Origin: Chloroflexota bacterium
Lineage (GTDB): Bacteria; Chloroflexota; Anaerolineae; UBA7937; B3-Chlor
Assembly (NCBI GenBank): GCA_030603665.1
Contig: JAUVXJ010000005.1
Location: 161,116 to 225,115 of the forward strand
Direction of reading: 5' to 3'
Length of the DNA: 64,000 bases
This document shows, one piece after another, positions 17,665 through 27,086 of this stretch. The position numbers and the translations under genes were made by a program. Position 1 is the first letter of the stretch, and the number at the start of each line of letters is the position of its first letter. Under the pieces are notes generated by a model. The model was not told where the DNA came from, did not search any database, and worked only from the letters and a program-made list of their open reading frames with translations.

Positions 17665-18576
17665 ATGACAGTCCGACTAGAGGGGATCCCGGAGAAGCCA
17701 CGTACGGCGTGGAGCGCCCGCTTCCAGGAATCTGGGCTCATGTGGCGTGCCTTGCGGCGGGATCGCCTGGCGGTGCTCAGCCTGGTCATCATAGCCATTT
17801 TCATCCTAGGGGCTGTCTTCGCTCCCTGGCTGGCGCCCTATCCGGACCAGGGCATGGGCAAGGCAAACCTGAAGGAGAAGCTCGATCCTCCCAGCTCCGC
17901 GCACCTTCTCGGGACCGATGATCTGGGTCGCGATTTATTGTCGCGTATGATCCTCGGCAGTCGCCCCTCCCTCAGCATAGGCCTCTTCGTAGTGGGCCTG
18001 GCCATGCTCATCGGAACACCACTGGGCGCCATCGCTGGCTATTTCGGTGGATGGATCGATCAGACCATCATGCGCATCACCGATATCTTCCTCTCGTTTC
18101 CGGCTTTGCTGCTAGCCATTGCAGTGAGTGCTGCGTTGGGGGCCAGCTTCTTCAATGCGATGCTCTCCATAACCCTGGCCTGGTGGCCGTGGTACACCAG
18201 GTTGGCCCGGGCGCAGACCGTGTCCCTGAAGGAGCAGACCTTCGTTGAGGCTTCGAGGGCAATCGGAGTACCCGGGTTCACGATCATACGGCGTCACATC
18301 ATACCCAACGTCCTCACACCAGCGCTGGTGCAGGCGACGATGGATATCGGGTCAGCGATACTGATGGGGGCGGCGTTGAGCTTCGTGGGGCTCGGTGTGC
18401 AACTGCCCAGGCCTGATTGGGGGAACATGCTGAACGTCGCTCGCCTGTATTTCAACGATGGTCCGTGGTTCGCAGTCTTCCCAGGTCTGGCCATTCTTAT
18501 CGTGGCTATGAGCTTCAACCTGCTGGGCGATGGTGTGCGGGATGTGCTGGACCCCCAGTCGAGGAGGACGGGGTAG
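17665..18576 (+). CDS. Oligopeptide ABC transporter permease, DppC/OppC type
   Basis: This 303-residue inner-membrane protein has the family N-terminus (MWRALRRDRLAVLSLVII), HLLGTDDLGRDLLSRMI, GYFGGWIDQTIMRITD and the EAA loop EASRAIGVPGFTIIRRHIIPN, ending in DVLDPQSRRTG. The protein pairs with the DppB-type permease to form the channel. The ATG follows the previous stop by 20 bp, and its own stop abuts the next gene's GTG, indicating translational coupling. Confidence 0.93.
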   Translation: MTVRLEGIPEKPRTAWSARFQESGLMWRALRRDRLAVLSLVIIAIFILGAVFAPWLAPYPDQGMGKANLKEKLDPPSSAHLLGTDDLGRDLLSRMILGSRPSLSIGLFVVGLAMLIGTPLGAIAGYFGGWIDQTIMRITDIFLSFPALLLAIAVSAALGASFFNAMLSITLAWWPWYTRLARAQTVSLKEQTFVEASRAIGVPGFTIIRRHIIPNVLTPALVQATMDIGSAILMGAALSFVGLGVQLPRPDWGNMLNVARLYFNDGPWFAVFPGLAILIVAMSFNLLGDGVRDVLDPQSRRTG

Positions 18577-19551
18577 GTGAACGAGCCCCTAGTAATCATC
18601 CGGGATTTGCGTCTCCAGTTCCGCACGTATGCGGGAATCGTACACGCCCTCAACGGCATAGACCTGGAGATATACGAGCAGGATGTGCTAGGGCTGGTGG
18701 GCGAAACCGGCTGCGGGAAGTCGATGACGGGGCTGTGTATCCTGGGATTGGTGCCGCGCGGAGGTGAGATTGTCTCGGGTAGTATTGGATTCAGAGGTGA
18801 GGACCTGCTGACAAAACCCGAATCGTACATGCAGCAGGTTAGAGGCGCCAAGATCGCGATGGTGTTTCAGGATCCATCCACGTCCTTGAACCCTTTGTTC
18901 ACCATTGGCCAGCAGATAGAGACGGTGATGAAACGGCATCAACAGGCCGACAAGACCCAGATGCACGAAAGGGCGTTGGAGCTCTTGAAGGTGGTGGAAC
19001 TGCCTGACCCGGCGCGTATCATGGACACCTATCCTCACGAGCTCAGCGGGGGCATGAAGCAGCGCGCCAGCATAGCCATCGCCCTCTCCTGCGGCGCGGA
19101 CCTGCTCATCGCCGATGAGCCCACGACGGACCTGGATGTCACCGTTCAGGCCCAGATTCTGGATCTGCTGCGCAGGCTGAGAGAGGCCCAGGGGGTGGCC
19201 ATATTGATGATCACCCACGATCTGGCCGTGGTTGCCGAGACGTGCCAGCGGGTGGCTGTGTTGTACGCGGGCCAGGTAGTGGAATCGGGCCCAGTGGATG
19301 AGGTGCTGTACGAGGCGAAGCATCCCTACACACGTGCCTTGCTGGAGGCCAGCCCCAAGCGAAGTAGCAGGGGCAAGACTCTGCAAGCCATTCCCGGCAC
19401 CGTGCCCAGCGGTCTTCGACCCCTCGAAGGATGCGCTTTCAGCCCTCGCTGCCCGCGGGCGATGGAGGTCTGCGCTCAGCCCCCACCGCGGGTCGCGGTG
19501 ACACCAGCGCATGCCGTCTACTGCTATCTGTACGCTGATTCAGAGGAATGA
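18577..19551 (+). CDS. Oligopeptide ABC transporter ATPase, DppD/OppD type
   Basis: This 324-residue ATPase has Walker A GETGCGKS, signature LSGGMKQRASIAIAL, Walker B LLIADEPTTDLD and the H-loop Asp-His of MITHDLAVVAE. The C-terminal oligopeptide extension has CAFSPRCPRAMEVC, the Cys-rich segment typical of this subfamily. The GTG start comes directly after the TAG of the upstream permease gene. The protein would form a heterodimer with the next gene product to power import. Confidence 0.94.
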   Translation: MNEPLVIIRDLRLQFRTYAGIVHALNGIDLEIYEQDVLGLVGETGCGKSMTGLCILGLVPRGGEIVSGSIGFRGEDLLTKPESYMQQVRGAKIAMVFQDPSTSLNPLFTIGQQIETVMKRHQQADKTQMHERALELLKVVELPDPARIMDTYPHELSGGMKQRASIAIALSCGADLLIADEPTTDLDVTVQAQILDLLRRLREAQGVAILMITHDLAVVAETCQRVAVLYAGQVVESGPVDEVLYEAKHPYTRALLEASPKRSSRGKTLQAIPGTVPSGLRPLEGCAFSPRCPRAMEVCAQPPPRVAVTPAHAVYCYLYADSEE

Positions 19552-20540
19552 TGAACGATATCGGGGACACTGACGGCGCGCGTGAGGCGCAGGTAGAAGT
19601 CAAGGACCTGGTGAAGCACTTCGCCCAGAGGGGCGGTTTCCTAGGACGAAACCCTCGAGTCGTTCGAGCCGTTGACGGCGTTTCGCTGAAGATCGCGCAC
19701 AAACGGACCCTGGGCTTGGTGGGCGAGTCCGGCTGCGGCAAGACGACGATAGGTCGCTGCATACTTCGGCTCATTGAGCCGACCTCCGGCGAGGTACACT
19801 TCGAGGGCGTTGACGTGCTGGGGCTTTCCGGCCGCCAGTTGCGAAGGATGCGACGGGACATGCAGATGGTGTTTCAGAACCCCTACTCATCGTTGGACCC
19901 GCGGATGAGTGTCCTGAGCATAGTGGGTGAACCCATCCAAACCCACTTGTCCCTGAGCCACAGCGAAATGCGCGATCGGGTTGTCGAGCTGCTGGAGCAA
20001 GTGGGCATGTCCGGCGATCACATCTATCGCTACCCCCATGAGTTCTCTGGCGGACAGTTGCAGCGTATCGCCGTTGCCCGTGCTCTAGCGCTCAATCCCA
20101 AGTTCCTGGTGCTAGACGAACCCACGGCGGCATTGGACGTGTCCGTCCAGGCGCAGGTGATCGCCAAGCTAGTGGAGCTACAGCAAGACCTGAACCTGAC
20201 CTATCTGTTCATCTCCCACAATCTGACGCTTGTTCACTACGTGAGCGACACCATTGCGGTGACCTATCTGGGCAGGATCATCGAACACGCAAGCTCAGAG
20301 GCGATTTTCGACAACCCCATTCATCCCTATACCCAGGCTCTGCTGTCAGCCACACCCTCGCTGGATCGCGAGCTGCGCCAGCAACGAGTCATCCTGACCG
20401 GCGGCGTTCCCGACCCCGTCAATCCTCCCCCTGGTTGCGTCTTCCACCCGCGCTGTAGCAGAGCGAAAGATGCCTGCCGTCAGGAGGAGCCGCGGCTGGT
20501 GAACGCGGGTGATGGCCACATGGTGGCCTGTCACCTCTGA
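19548..20540 (+). CDS. Oligopeptide ABC transporter ATPase, DppF/OppF type
   Basis: This 330-residue ATPase has Walker A GESGCGKTTIGRC, the DppF-type AVDGVSLKI, signature FSGGQLQRIAVARAL, Walker B FLVLDEPTAALD, and the C-terminal CVFHPRCSRAKDAC. The start overlaps the previous gene's stop by 4 nt (ATGA). It closes the five-gene transporter. A 247-bp gap then separates it from the nitroreductase gene. Confidence 0.94.
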   Translation: MMNDIGDTDGAREAQVEVKDLVKHFAQRGGFLGRNPRVVRAVDGVSLKIAHKRTLGLVGESGCGKTTIGRCILRLIEPTSGEVHFEGVDVLGLSGRQLRRMRRDMQMVFQNPYSSLDPRMSVLSIVGEPIQTHLSLSHSEMRDRVVELLEQVGMSGDHIYRYPHEFSGGQLQRIAVARALALNPKFLVLDEPTAALDVSVQAQVIAKLVELQQDLNLTYLFISHNLTLVHYVSDTIAVTYLGRIIEHASSEAIFDNPIHPYTQALLSATPSLDRELRQQRVILTGGVPDPVNPPPGCVFHPRCSRAKDACRQEEPRLVNAGDGHMVACHL

Positions 20541-20787
20541 GGAAAGCTCAAGCCTGAGTCGGGAGGGCGTGTGTGTCTCGGAATCTCCATTCCGATGCCG
20601 GCGCACACAGCTTGGAACCCCTCAAGAAGGAGTTGCCGAGTATCTCGGCACTCGCTGCCCCCACCAGACCCGAGTCGGTGGTGCCCGGCGCTCGACATGG
20701 ACCGGGCAAGCCCCGTCTGCGTCCAGAGGGGACAGCATCGTCTGCCCGTCATTTGACCACAAACTTGGAATCAAGGAGGTCGTGACC

Positions 20788-21318
20788 ATGGACCTAATGG
20801 AGGCGCTGCGCACGCGCAGGAGTGTTCGCCAGTGGACGTCGGACCCGATACCAGATGAAAAGCTGAAGGAGCTGGTCGAGGCAGCCGCCAGGGCCCCCAG
20901 TGGCAGCAATAATCAGCCCTGGGCCTTCGTCATCATCCGGGAACCGGGCAGGCTCAAGCGACTGCGGGCCGCGGCCCCTGGGATAGCCGGGCGGGCGGCA
21001 GCGGTGATTCTGATCTGTTTGGACCGAAGACTGGGAGATGAGACACCGGGCACCAGCGAGTACGACATGGTGCACCTTTCCCTCGGAGCGGCCATGCAGA
21101 ACTTGTTGCTGGCAGCGCACGACCTAGGATTGGGCGCATGTGCCATTGGCTCATTTCACCCTGCTTCACTGGAGTCGATCGTATCCCTGCCCCCCCATCT
21201 GGAGCTGAAGCTGCTGATCGCCTTGGGCTTTCCCGTCAGCCAACCGGACGCGCCAGCACTTCGCCCTTTGAGCGAGGTCTGCTACTTCGAGGAGGTGGGA
21301 TCTGATGGCGAGCACTGA
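20788..21318 (+). CDS. Nitroreductase-family flavoprotein
   Basis: This 177-residue FMN protein has ALRTRRSVRQWTSDPIPDEKL, ARAPSGSNNQPWAFVII, SLGAAMQNLLLAAHDLGLGAC and ALGFPVSQP, the common motifs of the nitroreductase fold. The family reduces nitro groups, quinones, flavins or enones with NAD(P)H. The ATG at 20788 is chosen because GGAGGT lies 7 nt upstream and the family starts here; the longer upstream frame has no homology. It overlaps the next small gene by 14 nt. The role in this operon is unknown, perhaps ring or sulfur-compound reduction. Confidence 0.9.
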   Translation: MDLMEALRTRRSVRQWTSDPIPDEKLKELVEAAARAPSGSNNQPWAFVIIREPGRLKRLRAAAPGIAGRAAAVILICLDRRLGDETPGTSEYDMVHLSLGAAMQNLLLAAHDLGLGACAIGSFHPASLESIVSLPPHLELKLLIALGFPVSQPDAPALRPLSEVCYFEEVGSDGEH

Positions 21319-21598
21319 GGAGCTGAGAGATGAGCTGCTGTTGCTGGTGGGGTTCATGTTGACCAGCGCTCATGGCCTTGTAGATGAACCGCAGAGCTAT
21401 GGCCCGGCACGCCTGCTCGAGGCTGCGGGTCGGATGCTGGACATGATGGAAGAGCAGGGCATATTGGATGACCCCCTGCAGGAGATCAAAGGGACCATCG
21501 ACAATGAGCGGTTCGGCCCCATGGACGAAGAGGGCTTCCCGGCCAGACTGGACCGGCTGGCACTGACGTGGACCGAGTCAATCGCGGACAGGTTCTAG
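21305..21598 (+). CDS. Small DUF6092-like protein
   Basis: A 97-residue acidic helical protein with LLLVGFMLTSAHGLVDEPQSYGPARLLEAA and a C-terminal FPARLDRLAL segment. The pattern SAHGLVDEP-YGPARLL resembles DUF6092, whose function is not known. The ATG has GGAGGTGGG upstream inside the nitroreductase gene, and the 14-nt overlap implies coupling. It could be a partner of the flavoprotein, which is speculation. Confidence 0.7.
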   Translation: MASTEELRDELLLLVGFMLTSAHGLVDEPQSYGPARLLEAAGRMLDMMEEQGILDDPLQEIKGTIDNERFGPMDEEGFPARLDRLALTWTESIADRF

Positions 21599-21708
21599 AG
21601 GATCTCGCTCCGCGGCCGCTCCTGCGCCGGCTATCAGGGACGAATCCTCCGCTGTTCATGTCGGGTTCACGCCGATTTCAGTTCTTCCCGCGGGCACCGC
21701 TTGTGTCC

Positions 21709-22446
21709 TCAGCCAGGGCCTTGATCTTCGGACCTTAGCCGTTCGAGAAAGGCATCATAGGCGGCCTCCGAGGCCAGCATGCCGCGGCATGCTGCTCCGC
21801 CAGCTTTGAGCAGCAGTGCCATCTCCACGACCCGCTTACCCAGGCTCTCCGCCGCAGTCACAGCTATCTGCGCGTCCTCCTCCCCGCTTTCGTACAGGCG
21901 TTGCAAGCTGTCCTGCCCGAGATCATTGCGAGTCCAGCCCGCTGCCCCCAAGTAAGACTGCCACGGGTCACCGGCTACGGGGATGCAGCCCATGAGCACG
22001 GCGTGGTTGATCAACGCGGTCATCACCTGCTCCTGACCCGAGAAGATGCAGTCTCCCTGCGCCGCAACACCCACCGCTTTAAGTAGCTTGGTGGAACCGC
22101 CCCCTTCTTCCGCACAGAGAGTATTGCCCAACCTGTCTATGAAACACTTCAGTTGTCCTGGAATGCCCATGTGGTAGACGGGCACCGAGTAGATGATGGC
22201 GTCTGCCGCCATCCATGCGTCACGCAGCTTCTGGAAATCGTCCTCTATAGCACAATCGCCCAACTCCTCGCAGCGGAAGCAGGAGATGCAGGGACCGATC
22301 TCTTTGCGCGAGAAGGAGTAGAGATCACTCGCCACTCGCCCGGCAGCGGCTGCATCGGCCGCGGCGAGGGCAAGCTCCAGCAGATACCGACTGTTGCCAC
22401 GTTCCCTTGGGCTGGCACAGATGCCCAGCAAACTCACTGTCTGCAT
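21709..22446 (-). CDS. NADPH-dependent FMN reductase / iron-sulfur flavoprotein-like
   Basis: This 245-residue flavodoxin-fold protein starts VSLLGICASPRERGNSRYLLELAL, with the FMN phosphate loop, then CISCFRCEELGDCAIEDDF, a CxxCxxC-type cluster found in iron-sulfur flavoproteins, and YSVPVYHMGIPGQLKCFIDR, the usual FMN-binding loop. The ATG at 22446 has GGAGGAG 8 nt upstream; a start 9 codons earlier is less likely. It lies downstream of an aldehyde oxidoreductase on the same strand and could be its electron partner or act on a reducible product. Confidence 0.85.
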   Translation of the reverse strand: MQTVSLLGICASPRERGNSRYLLELALAAADAAAAGRVASDLYSFSRKEIGPCISCFRCEELGDCAIEDDFQKLRDAWMAADAIIYSVPVYHMGIPGQLKCFIDRLGNTLCAEEGGGSTKLLKAVGVAAQGDCIFSGQEQVMTALINHAVLMGCIPVAGDPWQSYLGAAGWTRNDLGQDSLQRLYESGEEDAQIAVTAAESLGKRVVEMALLLKAGGAACRGMLASEAAYDAFLERLRSEDQGPG

Positions 22447-22576
22447 GACGCTTCTCCTCCTGCTGAGGCCCACAGGCCAAGTAGACCTGCATACACTCGG
22501 TCAGCGCTTGGGCCCCGCTTCATCCCGGCTTCCTGACCGGTATCTAAGCTCTGTGTCATCGGCGCCGCTGCTGTCC

Positions 22577-24493
22577 TCAGCTAACCCAGTCGTTGAGGTC
22601 AGAGCACAGAGATTCCAGCCCCAGCTCAAGGAGCACTTCGTCTGTAGGCTGCCCGGTATCCACATTCCACCTGTGTAGACTGTAGTACCGGTCCAGCATT
22701 CCATCCATCTCCTCTTGCGTGGTGACGCGGCCCGCATTGGGCCCTTCTTGTAGAGGTTCGTGCATCATGCGCCAGGGCAGCGGTTGTTCCTTGTTACGTT
22801 CCGCACCCTGCCGCACGTTGAAGCAGCGCTCTAGGGTCACGATCCGGCGTCCTGCACGCATCAGCTCCTCGGCCTTGATCTCGGTGCCCCAGGTTGCGCT
22901 CAACAACGCAGCCATCCTGGCAGGGGTCATCATGTAAGGACCCACGGTGACTTGCATGCATATGCCCAGCGCATCGGAGACCGCCTGGCAGTCCTCGTGC
23001 CAACGCACGAGCTCAGCCTTCTTGTCGGGAGAATGTGGCACCGCATATCGCTCGTCGCCGCACACTTCTTCCACCACGGCACGAGCTGCGGCGGTATCCC
23101 CGAATTCGGCCATGGGCTGCGCTGCGAGATGATCAGGACCGCGTGGGTTTGTGGCGAACCCCAAGGCATATCCCTTCGCCGATCGAGCATCAGGGCTGGA
23201 TTGCTCCAGGCCCCGGGCCTGCATGGCCCACTTCCACGATTCCCCGCCCACCTCCATCGCCGCCCGCTGGGTACCCTCAGCGAGAAGATCGCCCAGAAGG
23301 CCTTCTCTTCGCGCAATGCGACCGATGAGCTCCAGGAGCACTTCCGCATTTCCCCATTCCAACTCGAGCTCGTCGGCCTGCGCAGGACCGATCAATCCCT
23401 TCTCGTAGCACTCCATGGCCCAGGCGATGGTCAGGCCAGTTGACAGCACGTCCAGTCCCAGATCATCACACAGTGCGCTGGCTTCCAACACGGCGTCCGT
23501 ATCGGTGACGCCACATTGTGTCCCCAATCCGATCAAGGGCTCCGCCTCCGGCAAGCTGGTCCGCAGGGGCCCGTAGGGACTGTCATCGTTGCTGAGGAAG
23601 TGGCGACATCCGATGCCACACGCACTGCACGCCAGACCGGAGCGAAAGTAGCCCAGACTCGCCATGTGTTGCCCACTGAGCCCCTCAGCCTCGTCCACGA
23701 CGATGGCCCGGAAGTTGCGGGCGCCAACTTGCCCATCGCGGGCCCACTCGGGCATCATGCCCGGGATGCCATACTCTCGCGTGAGAGCGTTCGTTTCGTC
23801 AGCGACCACTTCGTCGTTGACCTCCTTGGCCACGCTGACGAACTGAGCAGCATCAGCCACGGGAATCCCTCTGGAACCTCGCACGGCGATGGCTTTCAGT
23901 TTCTTAGCGCCCATCACTGTGCCTATGCCGCCACGACTTGCCGAGTTGAAGCGGGACAGAATCATTGCCCCGTACAGAACGCCGTTCTCAGAGGCAGGGC
24001 CCACCACTGCTGTCTCTATGCGGCCTTCGCCCAGCTCCGCCTTGATCGCATCGTCGGTCCCCGCCGTCCCCTTTCCCCATAGATGGGCGGCATCTCGCAG
24101 CTCCACCTGGTCCCCATCTATCCACAAGTAGACAGGACGATCCGCTGCGCCGGTGATGAGTACGTGGTCGTATCCCGCATATCTCAGCTCGGCCCCCCAA
24201 TGACCTCCTGCGTTTGACTTCAGATACCGGTCAGTGGCTGGGCTCTTGGAGACGATTGTGGTACGCGCGGATGCCGGTGCGATGGTTCCAGTAAGCGCCC
24301 CGGGGCTGAAGATCAACAGATTGTCGGAGCCCAGCGGATCGGTCTGTGGGGACACCCGCTCATAGAGAAGCTTGGCCGCAACGCCGCGGCCACCTATGAA
24401 GTGACGCACTTCTTCAGAACCCACACGTTCGAGCTCTATACGCCTGGACGCGAGATCGACTGTGAGCACCCTTTGCTCAACGGGGACTGGCAT
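22577..24493 (-). CDS. Aldehyde:ferredoxin oxidoreductase family protein (second copy)
   Basis: This 638-residue AOR-family protein has RVLTVDLASRRIE, HFIGGRGVAAKLL, GPASENGVLYGAM and CSACGIGC (CxxCxxxC), with a late Cys in DALGICMQV as probable fourth iron ligand. The protein is clearly diverged from the one at 5401-7305, so its aldehyde substrate likely differs. The ATG at 24493 follows a GGAGGGG ribosome site; an upstream GTG would add 9 residues. It lies downstream of three racemase genes and upstream of a flavoprotein. It would use a tungsten or molybdenum pterin and ferredoxin in the cytoplasm. Confidence 0.92.
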   Translation of the reverse strand: MPVPVEQRVLTVDLASRRIELERVGSEEVRHFIGGRGVAAKLLYERVSPQTDPLGSDNLLIFSPGALTGTIAPASARTTIVSKSPATDRYLKSNAGGHWGAELRYAGYDHVLITGAADRPVYLWIDGDQVELRDAAHLWGKGTAGTDDAIKAELGEGRIETAVVGPASENGVLYGAMILSRFNSASRGGIGTVMGAKKLKAIAVRGSRGIPVADAAQFVSVAKEVNDEVVADETNALTREYGIPGMMPEWARDGQVGARNFRAIVVDEAEGLSGQHMASLGYFRSGLACSACGIGCRHFLSNDDSPYGPLRTSLPEAEPLIGLGTQCGVTDTDAVLEASALCDDLGLDVLSTGLTIAWAMECYEKGLIGPAQADELELEWGNAEVLLELIGRIARREGLLGDLLAEGTQRAAMEVGGESWKWAMQARGLEQSSPDARSAKGYALGFATNPRGPDHLAAQPMAEFGDTAAARAVVEEVCGDERYAVPHSPDKKAELVRWHEDCQAVSDALGICMQVTVGPYMMTPARMAALLSATWGTEIKAEELMRAGRRIVTLERCFNVRQGAERNKEQPLPWRMMHEPLQEGPNAGRVTTQEEMDGMLDRYYSLHRWNVDTGQPTDEVLLELGLESLCSDLNDWVS

Positions 24494-24553
24494 CTGTTCC
24501 GCCCCTCCTGGACAACCCACCTGACGGAGTGTTTCAACCTGGGCAGACCCCTC

Positions 24554-25279
24554 CTAGTAACCGGCGATCTCTTTCTCCGGAGGCTGAGGATAGGTCCTCT
24601 TGCTGTGGGATAGCCCGATATCGGCCAGGGTCTCGGCGAACTTCACCGCCAGGACGCCTGGGTCAATCACCGGCACATCAGTGATCCCCTGCACTACCAA
24701 GCCCTTCTCCACCTCGCCAGCCAAGCCGATCATGCCCGTGCAGCCGAAGACCATCAAGTGGGCCACGTCTTCTCGCACCGCCATGACGGACTGCTCGACC
24801 AGTGCCTTGACCACCCTCTCCGTGTCGCCCAGTTCCAGCACTGGGATGTTGACGGCTCGGACCGATGCCAGACTCCCAGCGACTCCCATCCTGTGCGCAT
24901 GCTCGTGGAACATAGGGACCGCCCGGTCAAGCACGGTGAGCACCGAGAATCTATGAGCAAGCATTGATGCGACATGCATCGCCGTCTCAGCCGGGCCGAT
25001 CACAGGTATGGAGACCATCTCGCGGGCCGCCTGCAGGCCTGGATCGGCCATACAGTCGATGATCACCGCATCGACGCCATCATCTTCAGCTTGGACTACC
25101 TTGCGGACTATGTCCGGCACCGCCACGACCTCATCGTAGCGTGATTCGATGGAAGCTGGCCCCTTGTCCAGCAGAGTCACGCTGATCTCCGTACCCGGTC
25201 GGGCACCCGGTGAGTACTGCTCCAGGCCCAGAGCCTCGAACTCCTCGGTGATGCTGGGGACAACCACTCGGATTCTCAT
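24554..25279 (-). CDS. Asp/Glu/hydantoin racemase family protein (copy 1)
   Basis: This 241-residue protein of the Asp/Glu/hydantoin racemase superfamily begins MRIRVVVPSITEEF. The two catalytic Cys candidates are in DCMADPG and FGCTGM, with SIPVIGPAETAMHVA between. The family inverts a carbon with two Cys thiols; HyuE-type members act on hydantoins and allantoin. I count about 28 differences from the neighbour at 25344, so this is a recent tandem copy. The ATG at 25279 has AAGGA upstream; a GTG 12 codons earlier is possible. Gene spacing between the copies is about 65 bp. Confidence 0.88.
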   Translation of the reverse strand: MRIRVVVPSITEEFEALGLEQYSPGARPGTEISVTLLDKGPASIESRYDEVVAVPDIVRKVVQAEDDGVDAVIIDCMADPGLQAAREMVSIPVIGPAETAMHVASMLAHRFSVLTVLDRAVPMFHEHAHRMGVAGSLASVRAVNIPVLELGDTERVVKALVEQSVMAVREDVAHLMVFGCTGMIGLAGEVEKGLVVQGITDVPVIDPGVLAVKFAETLADIGLSHSKRTYPQPPEKEIAGY

Positions 25280-25343
25280 GCTATCTATGTCCTTTCTGTC
25301 CAACCGCGACGTCACGACCCTCGCACTGACAGGTGTTCCGCCC

Positions 25344-26069
25344 TCAGTATCCGACTATCTCCTTCTCAGGCGAAGTCAAATAGGTCCTCTTGCTGTGCGA
25401 GAGCCCCAGGTCGGCCAGAGCCTCAGCAACTTTGATGGCCAGGATGCCCGGGTCGATCACCGGCACATCAGCGATGCCCTGCCCTACCAGGCCCCTTTCC
25501 ACCACCTCAGCCAAGCCGATCATGCCCGTGCAGCCGATGACGATCAAGTGGGCCCCGTCTTCTCGCACCGCCACGACGGACTGCTCGACCAGCGCCTTGA
25601 CCACTCTCTCCGTGTCGCCCAGTTCCAGCACTGGGATGTTGACGGCTCGGACCGATGCAAGCCGCTCTGCGACTCCCATCCTGTGCGCGTGCTCGTGGAA
25701 CATGGGGACCCTCCGGTCGAGCACGATGACCAGCGAGAATCTATGCGCAAGCATTGAGGCGACATGCATCGCCGTCTCAGCCGGGCCGATCACGGGTATG
25801 GAGACCATCTCGCGGGCCGCTTGCAGGCCTGGATCGGCCATACACTCGATGATCACCGCATCGACGCCATCTTTCTCAGCCTCGACGACCTTCCTCACTA
25901 TGTCCGGCACAGCCACGGCCTCATCGTAGCGTGATTCGATGGAAGCTGGTCCCTTGTCCAGCAGGGTCACGCTGATCTCCGTACCCGGTCGGGCACCCGG
26001 TGAGTATTGCTCCAGGCCAAGAGCCTCGAACTCCTCGGTGATGCTGGGGACAACCACGCGGATTCTCAT
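25344..26069 (-). CDS. Asp/Glu/hydantoin racemase family protein (copy 2)
   Basis: 241 residues, about 88% identical by my count to the gene at 24554, including the shared upstream leader and the C-terminus EKEIVGY. Both catalytic Cys positions (ECMADPG, IGCTGM) are kept. Substitutions cluster around positions 110-135 and in the last 60 residues, which could alter substrate choice. Start ATG 26069, same leader as copy 1. Confidence 0.88.
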   Translation of the reverse strand: MRIRVVVPSITEEFEALGLEQYSPGARPGTEISVTLLDKGPASIESRYDEAVAVPDIVRKVVEAEKDGVDAVIIECMADPGLQAAREMVSIPVIGPAETAMHVASMLAHRFSLVIVLDRRVPMFHEHAHRMGVAERLASVRAVNIPVLELGDTERVVKALVEQSVVAVREDGAHLIVIGCTGMIGLAEVVERGLVGQGIADVPVIDPGILAIKVAEALADLGLSHSKRTYLTSPEKEIVGY

Positions 26070-26133
26070 GCTATCTATGTCCTTTCCGTCCAACCGCCAC
26101 GTCACGACCCTCCTGCTGACAGGCTTTCCGCCC

Positions 26134-26859
26134 TCAGTATCCGACTATCTCCTTCTCGGGCGGAGTCGGATAGGTCCTCTTGCTGTGAGAAAGCCCCATG
26201 TCTGCCAGGGCCTCCGCGATCTTGAAGGCGAGTTTCGCCGGATCTATGACCGGGACATCGGTGATGCCTTGCTCCCTTAACCCATTCTCCACGTCTTGAG
26301 CCATTCCAGCCATGCCGGTGCATCCAAAGATGATGACGTGAGCCCCATCCTCCTGCACCGCCTTAACGGATTGCTCTACCAGGGCGCGAACTGCCTTGGT
26401 ACGATCCTCTAGCTCCAGCACCGGTATGTTGATCGCCCTCACCGAAGCTAGTCGATCCTCGAGTCCTGCCTTCCTCGCATGATCCTGGAAAGGTCTCTCG
26501 TCTGCTTCCAGAACGCCAATAATCGAGAACCTGTGGCCAAGCATGGTTGCGATGTGCATGGAGGTCTCGGCCGGGCCGATGACCGGAATGGAAACCCACT
26601 CACGGGCAGCCTCGACGCCGGGGTCATCCATGCAGTTGGAGATCACCGCGTCAACGCCATCCTTCTGTGCCTCCACTATCTTGGCCACCACATGGGGCGC
26701 CGCCAGGGCTGCCTCGTAGGTCGATTCGATGGAGGCTGGACCCGCATCCAAAGAGACGGCGCTCAGTTCTGTGTCGGGCCGGGCTATTGGTGACAGTTCT
26801 TCCAGCGATGTTCCCTCCAGCGTCTTGGAGATCACCGGTTCTATTACTCGGATCTTCAC
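26134..26859 (-). CDS. Asp/Glu/hydantoin racemase family protein (copy 3)
   Basis: 241 residues, more diverged than the other two copies. It begins MKIRVIEPVISKTLEG and keeps Cys in NCMDDPG and FGCTGM. Its C-terminus LSHSKRTYPTPPEKEIVGY is almost the same as the others, pointing to a common ancestor and identical length. Start is GTG with AGGAGG about 9 nt upstream. It is transcribed first of the three, so it may be the oldest copy. Confidence 0.88.
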   Translation of the reverse strand: MKIRVIEPVISKTLEGTSLEELSPIARPDTELSAVSLDAGPASIESTYEAALAAPHVVAKIVEAQKDGVDAVISNCMDDPGVEAAREWVSIPVIGPAETSMHIATMLGHRFSIIGVLEADERPFQDHARKAGLEDRLASVRAINIPVLELEDRTKAVRALVEQSVKAVQEDGAHVIIFGCTGMAGMAQDVENGLREQGITDVPVIDPAKLAFKIAEALADMGLSHSKRTYPTPPEKEIVGY

Positions 26860-27086
26860 GTCTCGTGTCCTCCTGGTTATGAGTGCAGCACCTCATGCAC
26901 TGTATTTGAAGGGGAGTCCGGTGAGGCAAGCCAGGAAATGCCGGAAGCGTCCCGACTTCCACCGTAGATGCCCCATGCGGGGATGTCTCAGCTTGATCAG
27001 CGGCCGGCCACTCGCGCTGACGGTCGCCCCTGACAATGGACAGGCGGCAGCCCATCAGGGACTCTCGAGCCAGCGCAGAGCTGCTG

